DNA of 64,000 bases. Origin: Rhizobium sp. CCGE 510. GTDB taxonomy: Bacteria; Pseudomonadota; Alphaproteobacteria; Rhizobiales; Rhizobiaceae. Below, one piece after another: positions 41,324 to 48,647 of this stretch. The position numbers and the translations under genes are program-made. The stretch lies in contig NZ_AEYF01000045.1 of assembly GCF_000292525.1 (NCBI RefSeq), positions 124,001-188,000 on the forward strand, read 5' to 3'. Under the pieces are notes generated by a model. That model ran no database searches, had not been told where the DNA came from, and worked only from the letters and a program-made list of their open reading frames with translations. Position 1 is the stretch's first letter. Each line of letters opens with the position of its first letter.

Positions 41324-42226
41324 TCAGCGCTTCGTCAGTTTGAGTTTCTTGCGCACGTCTTCCGGACCGATGATCCGCGCCCCCATGCCCTCGACCACCT
41401 GCACGGCCTTTTCGACGAGCTGCGCATTGGTGGCGAGCTGGCCCTTGCCGACGAAGAGGTTGTCTTCCAGGCCGACGCGCACGTTGCCGCCGGCAAGAAC
41501 CGCTGCCGCCGGGTAAGCCATGGCGTTGCGGCCAATCGAGAAGGCCGAAAAGGTCCAGCTATCGGGCACGTTGTTGACCATCGCCATGAAGGTGTTGAGA
41601 TCGTCGGGCGCACCCCATGGAATGCCCATGCAGAGCTGGATCAGCACCGGGTCTTCGATGAGGCCCTCCTCAGCAAGCTGTTTGGCGAACCAGAGATGGC
41701 CGGTGTCGAAAGCTTCGATCTCCGGCCGCACGCCGAGATCCGTCATCTTCTTCGCCATCGCCCGCAGCATGGCCGGCGTGTTGGTCATGACATAGTCGCC
41801 GAGGTTGAAGTTCATCGTGCCGCAGTCGAGCGTGCAGATCTCCGGCAGGCATTCGGCGACATGGCTGACGCGCTCGGTGGCCCCTGCCATATCCGTGCCC
41901 TTCGGATTGAGGGGAAGGGGGCTTTCGATATCCCCGAAGATCATATCCCCGCCCATGCCGGCGGTGAGATTGAGGACGACGTCGACATCCGCCGAGCGGA
42001 TGCGGTCGGTGACTTCCCTGTAGAGATCGTTGCGGCGGCTGGCGGCCCCCGTTTCCGGATCGCGGACATGGCAGTGAACAACAGCCGCCCCAGCCTTGGC
42101 GGCGTCGATCGCGGAGGCGGCGATCTGCTTGGGAGTAATGGGAACATGGCTGGATCTGGAAATCGTATCGCCGGCGCCGGTGACGGCGCAGGTGATGAAA
42201 ACATCGCGGTTCATCGCAAGAGGCAT
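41324..42226 (-). CDS. DUF849/BKACE family 3-dehydrocarnitine cleavage enzyme
   Basis: The 300-residue product (ATG at 42226, GGGAGAA upstream; 42214 is an alternative) is a beta-keto acid cleavage enzyme. Visible features are ITCAVTGAGDT, the metal-binding HCHVRDPETG, VVLNLTAGMGGDMI and GGNVRVGLEDNLFVGKGQLA. The family transfers a beta-keto acid fragment to acetyl-CoA using zinc. With carnitine dehydrogenase-thioesterase next door it should convert 3-dehydrocarnitine and acetyl-CoA into betainyl-CoA and acetoacetate, as shown in Sinorhizobium. It is the first gene of the minus-strand operon, divergent from the GlxA/CdhR-type regulator. Confidence 0.9.
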   Translation of the reverse strand: MPLAMNRDVFITCAVTGAGDTISRSSHVPITPKQIAASAIDAAKAGAAVVHCHVRDPETGAASRRNDLYREVTDRIRSADVDVVLNLTAGMGGDMIFGDIESPLPLNPKGTDMAGATERVSHVAECLPEICTLDCGTMNFNLGDYVMTNTPAMLRAMAKKMTDLGVRPEIEAFDTGHLWFAKQLAEEGLIEDPVLIQLCMGIPWGAPDDLNTFMAMVNNVPDSWTFSAFSIGRNAMAYPAAAVLAGGNVRVGLEDNLFVGKGQLATNAQLVEKAVQVVEGMGARIIGPEDVRKKLKLTKR

Positions 42227-42330
42227 GTTTTTGTTCTCCCGTCTATCGACCATTACGCGGCAGGATGGGCGGAGATGCTTTGCATTCTCGGAACTCATCG
42301 ATACATTATCGGAACAACAGGGAGGTGGTA

Positions 42331-43323
42331 TTGCTGCAGCGATCGACGGAACGGCTTGATATCGACCTTCTCGTCCTGCCGGATTCGAACCTGATCCTGA
42401 TTGCGTCTGTCATCGAGCCGTTGCGCGGCGCCAACCGCATCGCCGGCAGTGAACTCTATCGTTGGCGGCTGCTGACGCTGGACGGAGCGCCGGTCCCGAC
42501 CACCAGCGACATCGCCATCCCGGCCCAGGGAACTTTCCAGGCGACGACCGTGGATACGCCGCTGTTTGTGCTTGCGAGCTACAACTGGCACCGCCACGCG
42601 ACGCCGGCGCTGAAGATGCAGCTGTCGCAGGCCGCCCGCTACCGAACGACAATCGCCGGCATCGAATCCGGTACCTGGCTGCTGGCCGAGGCAAGCCTGC
42701 TCGATGGACTGTCGGCGACCGTTCACTGGGAGGACTACGAGGATTTTGCGTTGGCCTATCCCGAGGTGCGGGCCGTCAAGGATCGTTTCGTCATCGACGG
42801 CAAGCGGCTGACGACATCGGGATCGCTGCCGACCGTCGATCTGATGCTGGAGGTGATCAGGCAACGGCAGGGCTATTCGCTGGCGCTCGAAGTCAGCCGG
42901 CTGTTCCGTTACGAGCAGCCGTCTTTCCATGCGGACGAGCCGCTTGCCGCGGCTTCGGCGGGACTGCGCATGCACGATTCACGCGTGACGCAGGCGGTGC
43001 GGCTGATGGAGGAGCATATCGAGCAGCCACTGGTGCTTGCGCGGCTTGCCCGCAGAGTGGGCATCAGCGCCCGGCATCTGCAGGATCTTTTCCAGCAGAG
43101 CATCGGCGCGCCGCCACATGTGCATTATCTGGCGCTACGCCTGAACGCGGCGCGCCGCAAGGTGATCGAGACGACAGCCTCCTTCGCCGACATCGCCGCG
43201 GCGACCGGCTTCAATTCGGCTTCGGCCTTTGCGAGAAGCTACCGAGCGAGTTTCTCCGAAAGCCCATCGGAGACGAGGCGGCGCCTGCGCCGCCGCATCA
43301 CGCCATCGCAGGCACCGCCATAG
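42331..43323 (+). CDS. GlxA/AraC-family regulator, probable carnitine regulator CdhR-like
   Basis: The product has a DJ-1/PfpI-like N-terminal domain (IDLLVLPDSNLILIASVIEP, ATVDTPLFVLASYN, IAGIESGTWLLAEASLLDG) and a C-terminal AraC HTH (LARRVGISARHLQDLFQQSI, FADIAAATGFNSASAFARSYR). Pseudomonas CdhR and GbdR, which control carnitine and betaine genes, have this architecture. I place the start at TTG 42331 (330 residues), because GGGAGG ends six bases before it; a GTG at 42325 and an ATG at 42265 are also in frame. It is divergent from the carnitine operon and probably activates it. Its last 26 bases overlap the end of the convergent LysR gene. Confidence 0.83.
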   Translation: MLQRSTERLDIDLLVLPDSNLILIASVIEPLRGANRIAGSELYRWRLLTLDGAPVPTTSDIAIPAQGTFQATTVDTPLFVLASYNWHRHATPALKMQLSQAARYRTTIAGIESGTWLLAEASLLDGLSATVHWEDYEDFALAYPEVRAVKDRFVIDGKRLTTSGSLPTVDLMLEVIRQRQGYSLALEVSRLFRYEQPSFHADEPLAAASAGLRMHDSRVTQAVRLMEEHIEQPLVLARLARRVGISARHLQDLFQQSIGAPPHVHYLALRLNAARRKVIETTASFADIAAATGFNSASAFARSYRASFSESPSETRRRLRRRITPSQAPP

Positions 43324-44173
43324 GCTGGAAAGCTTCGCGCAGCATCTCGGCAAGCACCCGGACAGCTTCGCTGGAGCGATACGTGCTGCGACGGAGGACG
43401 ACCTTCGAGGAATCGACCGGCGGAAAACCGTCTTCGGCGGTCAGTTCCCGACAGCCGGGCGGGATGCTGCTGCGGGAAAGCGTGGTGACAGCAAGGCCTG
43501 CGGTCACGGCATTCTTCAGCCCCGAGCCGGTATCCGCGATGAAGGCGATGCGGTAGTTGCGGCCGATCTGCTCCAGCGACCGCAGCGCAAAATCGCGCGA
43601 CCAGGTGGAGTTGCGATAGGTCGCAACGGGCAGCGGATCGATGTCGTGCAGCCGATGGACCATCGATGTGACCCAGACGGTGGGATCGATGCAGAGAACC
43701 TCGCCCTTGTTCTGATCGCTCCAGTCGAAAACGACAGCCAGATCGAGTTCGTCCCGTTCCAGGGCGGCAAGGTTGCGAACCGTATAGTCACAGGAAACGG
43801 TGACCTCGACTGCCGGATGGCGCACCGCGAAAGCCGCAAGGGCTGCCGGCAGCACCGTCTGGCTATACTCTTCGGGAATTCCGATACGCACCGGCCCGTC
43901 GAGCGGCTTGCTGCGGATTGTCACGGCGGCTTCGTTCAAGAGATCGATCACCCTGCGAGCATAAGGCACCAGTTGCATGCCCTGGCGCGTCAGCAGCACG
44001 CCGCGGGCGCCACGCTCGAAAAGACTTTCGCCGATCGCCTCCTCGAGCCTCTTGATCTGAGTACTGACGGCCGATTGCGTCCGCCCGATGCGCTGGGCAG
44101 CCGCGGAGAAATTCGACGTTTCGGCGACGACCAGGAAGGTCCTGAGCAGGTCGCTCTCGATTGATACTTGCAT
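43298..44173 (-). CDS. LysR-family transcriptional regulator
   Basis: A 291-residue LysR regulator (ATG at 44173). The N-terminal winged HTH covers about 5-63 (LLRTFLVVAETSNFSAAAQRI, QSAVSTQIKRLEEAIGESLFER), followed by a substrate-binding domain (PVRIGIPEEYSQTVLPAALAAF, LDLAVVFDW, GLAVTTLSRSSIPPG). The upstream open frame to 44350 overlaps the DMT exporter and is not used. It is divergent from the DMT-family transporter at 44286, its likely target. It overlaps the CdhR-like gene tail to tail by 26 bp. The inducer is unknown. Confidence 0.88.
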   Translation of the reverse strand: MQVSIESDLLRTFLVVAETSNFSAAAQRIGRTQSAVSTQIKRLEEAIGESLFERGARGVLLTRQGMQLVPYARRVIDLLNEAAVTIRSKPLDGPVRIGIPEEYSQTVLPAALAAFAVRHPAVEVTVSCDYTVRNLAALERDELDLAVVFDWSDQNKGEVLCIDPTVWVTSMVHRLHDIDPLPVATYRNSTWSRDFALRSLEQIGRNYRIAFIADTGSGLKNAVTAGLAVTTLSRSSIPPGCRELTAEDGFPPVDSSKVVLRRSTYRSSEAVRVLAEMLREAFQPMAVPAMA

Positions 44174-44285
44174 GAAATAGCCATAGAAAAAATCGATGAC
44201 AGATATCACTACTATTCGTTTGCCTAATGTCAATTCCGGGCGCAGAACAGAACCGCGTTCGACTTCCTTCTTTGAGAATATCTGC

Positions 44286-45191
44286 GTGACCATTGAAAAT
44301 CCGACCACGCGCCTCGCAGGCAGCGAGCACGAGAAGGGTGTGCTTCTCATCGTTGCCGCGACGCTCGCCTGGAGTGCGAGCGGCGTTTACTCGCGGTTGC
44401 TCACGACCGACGTATGGACGGCGATTGCCTGGCGGTCGTTGTTCGGCGGCCTGTTCCTGCTGATCCCCTGCCTTTTCCTCGAAGGGGGCATCTCGCGGCG
44501 GCAATGGCGTTCCGTCTTCCATCCCTCGGGTCTTGCGATGATCGCCTGCCAGACCTTCAGTCAGGGCTGCTTCATCGGGGCGCTCTACATGACCACCGTC
44601 GCCAATGTGGCCATGATCTATGCGACGACGCCGTTCATCGCCGCCTTGTTCGGCTGGCTCATCCTCAAGGAGAGGGTCGCCATGCGGACGCTGATTGCCG
44701 GCGGCGTCTCGCTCTTCGGCGTTGCGGTGATCGTCGCCTCGTCGATCGGCGGGGGCACCGGCTGGGGTGACCTGCTGGCGCTCGGCATGACCGCGTCGTT
44801 TGCGCTGGTCATCATCATTCCGCGCATCAATCCCGGCGTGCCGAGCCTGCCGCCGACTGTCGTCAGCGCTTTCCTGACCCTGGTCATCTTCGCGCCGTTC
44901 GGTTCGGTCGGCTCGCTCGACCTGCACAACTGGATCGTCCTTGCCGCCTTCGGCGCTACCAATTTTTCTCTCGCGCTGGTGCTCTTCCTTGCCGGTGCGA
45001 AGCGGATGCCGCCGGCCGAGGCAGCGCTGATCGGCACGATGGAAATCGTGCTGACACCCCTCTGGGTCTGGCTGCTGTTTTCCGAAAAGCCTCCCCTCGC
45101 CACCTATTTCGGCGGCGCGATCATCCTCGGCGCCGTATTCTGGCATACGGCAATCGACGCCAAGCGCAGCCGCCGGTCGCACGACGGCTAA
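44286..45191 (+). CDS. EamA/DMT-family transporter
   Basis: The product has ten hydrophobic segments in two EamA repeats, starting GVLLIVAATLAWSASGVYSRL and AWRSLFGGLFLLIPCLFL, with a C-terminal repeat containing FSLALVLFLAGAKRMPPAEAALIGTMEIVLTPL. I start it at GTG 44286 (301 residues, the family norm). An ATG at 44196 would leave only 22 bp between divergent genes and adds a polar 30-residue stretch without a ribosome site. DMT proteins export metabolites or amino acids. The adjacent LysR gene probably controls it. The substrate is unknown. A strong terminator follows. Confidence 0.82.
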   Translation: MTIENPTTRLAGSEHEKGVLLIVAATLAWSASGVYSRLLTTDVWTAIAWRSLFGGLFLLIPCLFLEGGISRRQWRSVFHPSGLAMIACQTFSQGCFIGALYMTTVANVAMIYATTPFIAALFGWLILKERVAMRTLIAGGVSLFGVAVIVASSIGGGTGWGDLLALGMTASFALVIIIPRINPGVPSLPPTVVSAFLTLVIFAPFGSVGSLDLHNWIVLAAFGATNFSLALVLFLAGAKRMPPAEAALIGTMEIVLTPLWVWLLFSEKPPLATYFGGAIILGAVFWHTAIDAKRSRRSHDG

Positions 45192-45281
45192 GCCGGCCGG
45201 TCGACGACTCCCGATTGCCGGATCGGCGCAAGTGCCCTGCAGGCCGGACAAGGCCGCAGGACGAGACGTCCGCCACTGGCG

Positions 45282-45301
45282 GGCCGCCGTGGCGGCCTTT
45301 T
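45282..45301 (+). terminator. Rho-independent terminator
   Basis: GGCCGCC / GGCGGCC with a GT loop, followed at once by TTTT. It lies about 90 bp after the DMT transporter stop. Confidence 0.75.
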
Positions 45302-45353
45302 CACCCCGATGGCAGGCGTCAGCCTTGCTACGCCAAGAGGTCTTTAGCCCCAA

Positions 45354-45788
45354 TCAGCCAAAGAACGCACGAAGCTGAGCGAAAAAACCGCTTGGTTTGG
45401 GATCTGCGATCTTTCGTACACGACGAGCGATTACTGCCGCGCTGACGCTTTCACCAAAATGACAGAAGCAGACAAGCTCGTGCAACTGCTCGTCGCTGAG
45501 TTCGAAGAACCGTTTGGCTTCTCCATAACTATCATTTTCCATTCCTGCCGCCCGCAGAATGGGATCAGCGAATGCAACAGAGATCGGGGTATCGTCATCC
45601 CGCATGGCAATCCGATTTGCGATCGGCTGATATTCGGTTTCGTGAAGCGTCCTAAGAAACGGTCTGGGGCTGTGTTCGAGACTTTCGGCCCACCGTTCAA
45701 TGCGTTCGCGCCGCGTTAGTTCAAGGCGCTTACAAGTCGTGCTGACCTTTGCAATCGTTTTCAACTGCTCCAGCGCATACTGTTCCAT
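45354..45788 (-). CDS. Conserved-looking hypothetical protein, 144 residues
   Basis: I do not recognise the family. The ATG at 45788 has a perfect AGGAGG nine bases upstream, and codon use looks normal, so the gene is probably real. The protein is soluble, rich in R and E, with no signal peptide or membrane segment. Helical stretches are likely (YALEQLKTIAKVSTTCKRLEL, LSDEQLHELVCFCHFG, VSAAVIARRVRKIA). Three cysteines are present, two of them in CFCHFG. It stands alone, convergent with the DMT gene behind a terminator. No function is inferred. Confidence 0.65.
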   Translation of the reverse strand: MEQYALEQLKTIAKVSTTCKRLELTRRERIERWAESLEHSPRPFLRTLHETEYQPIANRIAMRDDDTPISVAFADPILRAAGMENDSYGEAKRFFELSDEQLHELVCFCHFGESVSAAVIARRVRKIADPKPSGFFAQLRAFFG

Positions 45789-46444
45789 TTCGGCCTCCTA
45801 TCTTCTCAAAAATAGATGGTCCGCTCCCAAAAATAGCGTCGCTCAGGTCGCAGCCGATGTCCAATCACGATTGAGACCGGCATCTGCCGTGGACGAACAG
45901 ATTTGCGGCTGCGGAAGCGTGCATTGCACTTGCCCAAGCTATTTGATCGGAGGCTTGGATCAAATCTTCTGAAGCGATCCGGAAAACCGCCCCATTCCGG
46001 AGGCCAAGTCATTCTCTGGAGCGGCATGCTGCTGCGGCTTCGGCGACTGTCGTCTTTGAGTTGCACCCATGTCGTTTTTTCGGGCGCTGTTTTCCGCCGG
46101 GCATGGTTTCTTGTGGTGTTCAAAGCGCTCGTCACTGGCGACAGAACCGTTGGAAGGCCGACCGAAGATTCCAAGACGAATCGAAAGGAGGTTCTGGAGC
46201 CCGGAAACCAGCTTTTTGCGCAGCAAATCGGCGGATTGCGGCGGCGATGACGAGCGAACGACAGGCCAGGCCTATCGTCTTCACTCTTCCCCTCCATCCA
46301 ATCTGTCCCCGCCTATTTGCGAAATTCGAGTACCGCCCGATGCGGCGTTGTGAATACCGGGCTGCAGAGGAGGCAGGCCGAGAGAAAGGGTTGCCATTGA
46401 CTGCATCGGTTGCAGCTCGAGGCATCAACAAGTGGGAGGAATCC
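45789..46444. other. 656-bp gap without a convincing gene
   Basis: Several frames are open on both strands, the longest 163 codons on the minus strand (45806-46297), but none has a ribosome site or a recognisable motif. The region presumably holds the promoters of the 144-residue protein (minus) and formaldehyde dehydrogenase (plus). I see no tRNA or clear repeat. Confidence 0.4.
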
Positions 46445-47635
46445 ATGAGCAAGAATAGAGGCGTCGTTTATTTGAGGCCGGGTAAGGTCGAAGTTCGCGA
46501 TCTCGACGATCCGAAGCTGGAAGCGCCCGATGGCCGCCGCATCGAACACGGCGTCATTTTGAAGGTAATATCGACCAACATTTGCGGCTCCGACCAGCAC
46601 ATGGTCCGCGGCCGTACGACGGCAATGCCGGGTCTGGTGCTCGGCCACGAGATCACCGGCGAGATTATCGAGAAGGGCATCGACGTCGAGATGCTCGACA
46701 TCGGCGATATCGTCTCGGTACCCTTCAATGTCGCTTGCGGCCGTTGCCGCTGCTGCAAGTCCCAGGATACCGGTGTCTGCCTGACGGTAAACCCGTCCCG
46801 CGCCGGTGGCGCTTATGGTTATGTGGACATGGGTGGCTGGATCGGTGGACAGGCGCGCTACGTCACCATTCCCTATGCCGATTTCAACCTGCTGAAAATC
46901 CCTGATCGCGACAAGGCGATGGCGAAGATCCGCGATCTCACCATGCTCTCCGATATTCTGCCCACCGGCTTCCATGGCGCAGTGCGCGCCGGCGTTGGCG
47001 TCGGTTCGACCGTCTACGTCGCTGGCGCCGGCCCCGTCGGCCTTGCGGCTGCGGCTTCGGCCCGCATTCTCGGCGCTGCGGTCGTCATGATCGGTGACTT
47101 CAACAAGGATCGCCTGGCGCATGCGGCGAGGGTCGGTTTCGAACCGATCGATCTCTCGAAGAGCGACCGTCTTGGCGACATGATCGCCCAGGTCGTCGGC
47201 AGCAACGAGGTGGATAGCGCCATCGACGCGGTCGGCTTCGAGGCACGCGGCCACTCGGGCGGCGAACAGCCGGCGATCGTGCTCAACCAGATGATGGAGA
47301 TTACCCGCGCCGCGGGTTCGATCGGTATTCCCGGCCTCTACGTCACCGAGGATCCGGGCGCCGTCGACAACGCCGCCAAACACGGCAATCTTGCGCTCCG
47401 CTTCGGCCTCGGCTGGGCCAAGGCGCAGTCATTCCACACCGGCCAGACGCCGGTACTCAAATACAATCGCCAGCTCATGCAGGCGATCCTCCACGACCGG
47501 CTGCCGATTGCCGATATCGTCAATGCCAAGGTCATCCCGCTCGACGATGCCGCCGCCGGATATGAAAGCTTCGACCAGGGAGCGGCGACGAAATATGTCC
47601 TCGATCCGCATGGAGACGTCGCGAAAGCCGCCTGA
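46445..47635 (+). CDS. fdhA: Glutathione-independent formaldehyde dehydrogenase
   Basis: The 396-residue product (ATG at 46445, GGGAGGAA upstream) matches Pseudomonas FdhA (398 residues). It is a zinc medium-chain dehydrogenase with the catalytic region STNICGSDQHMVRGRT and VLGHEITGEII, a structural-zinc loop CGRCRCCKSQDTGVC, the FdhA-specific RAGGAYGYVDMGGWIGGQA, and cofactor motif GAGPVGLAAAASAR. The enzyme oxidises formaldehyde to formate with tightly bound NAD. The open frame upstream to 46061 is non-coding. In pseudomonads fdhA belongs to glycine betaine demethylation, which releases formaldehyde; the carnitine-to-betaine genes 4 kb away make the same role plausible here. Confidence 0.88.
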   Translation: MSKNRGVVYLRPGKVEVRDLDDPKLEAPDGRRIEHGVILKVISTNICGSDQHMVRGRTTAMPGLVLGHEITGEIIEKGIDVEMLDIGDIVSVPFNVACGRCRCCKSQDTGVCLTVNPSRAGGAYGYVDMGGWIGGQARYVTIPYADFNLLKIPDRDKAMAKIRDLTMLSDILPTGFHGAVRAGVGVGSTVYVAGAGPVGLAAAASARILGAAVVMIGDFNKDRLAHAARVGFEPIDLSKSDRLGDMIAQVVGSNEVDSAIDAVGFEARGHSGGEQPAIVLNQMMEITRAAGSIGIPGLYVTEDPGAVDNAAKHGNLALRFGLGWAKAQSFHTGQTPVLKYNRQLMQAILHDRLPIADIVNAKVIPLDDAAAGYESFDQGAATKYVLDPHGDVAKAA

Positions 47636-47660
47636 CGCAAAAGACTGAAGACCAAACTTG

Positions 47661-47694
47661 CAGCGCCGCGCATCTTTTCAGACGCGCGGCGCTG
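47661..47694. terminator. Terminator hairpin between convergent genes
   Basis: CAGCGCCGCGC (47661-47671) pairs perfectly with GCGCGGCGCTG (47684-47694). The 11-bp stem separates fdhA from the convergent binding-protein gene and can act on both strands. Confidence 0.7.
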
Positions 47695-47737
47695 TAACAT
47701 TTTGAGTATCTCAATGACTAAGAATCTGTCGGCAAAA

Positions 47738-48544
47738 CTACTCGATGCTGAACGGGAAATATTTTGCGTTGATCATGTCATAGGTCCCGTCCGCCTTGAT
47801 GCTCTTTAACGCTTCGTTCAAGCGCGTCAGCCGCTCCTTGTCATCCAGGCGCAGCGCGATGCCGGCACCTTCGCCGAAATATGTGACGTCGACCAGATCC
47901 GGCCCTTTGAACTCGCAGCAGGTTCCGGCCTTGGTGTTGGCGATCCAGTCGTAGATGGCGAGCTTGTCCTCCAGGATGACATCGACGCTGCCGTCCGATA
48001 ACGCTTTGTACAGTTCAGGCGAAGACCGGAAGACCTTCTTTTTCATCTCCGGATAGAGATGGTTGGCGTAGGATTCCTGCGCCGTCGACGACGTCACCCC
48101 GAGAATCTTGCCGCTGAGGGCAGCGGGGCTGACATCGCTGATCGGCGTTTCTTTCCGAGCGATGAACACGGACGGGCTGTTGTAGTATTTTTCAGTGAAA
48201 GCAACCTTTTGACGCCGCTCGAGGCTCATCGACATGGATGAGATGATCGCGTCGTATTTATCGGCAACGAGATCGGGAATTATGTCGTCCCACTTCTCGA
48301 TGATGAACTGGCATTCGAACTTGCCGACCTCGCAAAGGGCGTTGGCAACATCGATGTCGAAGCCTTGAAGCTTGTTGTTTGCATCGAGGTAATTGAAGGG
48401 CGGAAAAGCACCTTCGACGGCAACCCTCATCGGCGTGCGATCTTGCGCAGCCAGCTGAAGCGGCAAGGCCGCAGTCAAGAATACACCCAACCCGCCTGCC
48501 ATCAGCGCTGCGCGCAGTGTGGTTTGAATGGATATGCGCAGCAT
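47738..48544 (-). CDS. Orphan amino-acid-type ABC substrate-binding protein
   Basis: The 268-residue product (ATG at 48544, AAGGAG upstream) belongs to the SBP_bac_3 family (HisJ/ArgT-like, usual length 250-280). A signal peptide ends near LAAQ at about residue 33. The mature protein has VAVEGAFPPFNYLDANNKLQG, GFDIDVANALCEVGKFECQF, DAIISSMSMSLERRQKVAFT and YKALSDGSVDVILEDKLAI. It binds a polar amino acid or similar solute in the periplasm. No permease or ATPase gene is adjacent. The divergent neighbour is a membrane GGDEF-EAL protein, so this receptor could serve sensing rather than transport, or share a distant importer. Confidence 0.85.
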   Translation of the reverse strand: MLRISIQTTLRAALMAGGLGVFLTAALPLQLAAQDRTPMRVAVEGAFPPFNYLDANNKLQGFDIDVANALCEVGKFECQFIIEKWDDIIPDLVADKYDAIISSMSMSLERRQKVAFTEKYYNSPSVFIARKETPISDVSPAALSGKILGVTSSTAQESYANHLYPEMKKKVFRSSPELYKALSDGSVDVILEDKLAIYDWIANTKAGTCCEFKGPDLVDVTYFGEGAGIALRLDDKERLTRLNEALKSIKADGTYDMINAKYFPFSIE

Positions 48545-48647
48545 CGTCAGGGCTCCTTGGGGCGTATTCGATCTCGCCCATAATGCGCCGTAGCTTTTAA
48601 TTCTACGTGAACGCTTCTTTGTTAGCGTCGACGCATGCGCCCGTGTC

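Noticed and set aside
45806..46297. Open frames in the gap before fdhA (163 codons minus, 88 codons minus from TTG, 115 codons plus)
   Set aside because: Composition is arginine- and serine-rich without hydrophobic core patterns, starts are weak and no motif is visible. The 88-codon frame (45960-46226) is the least bad, but I cannot support it.
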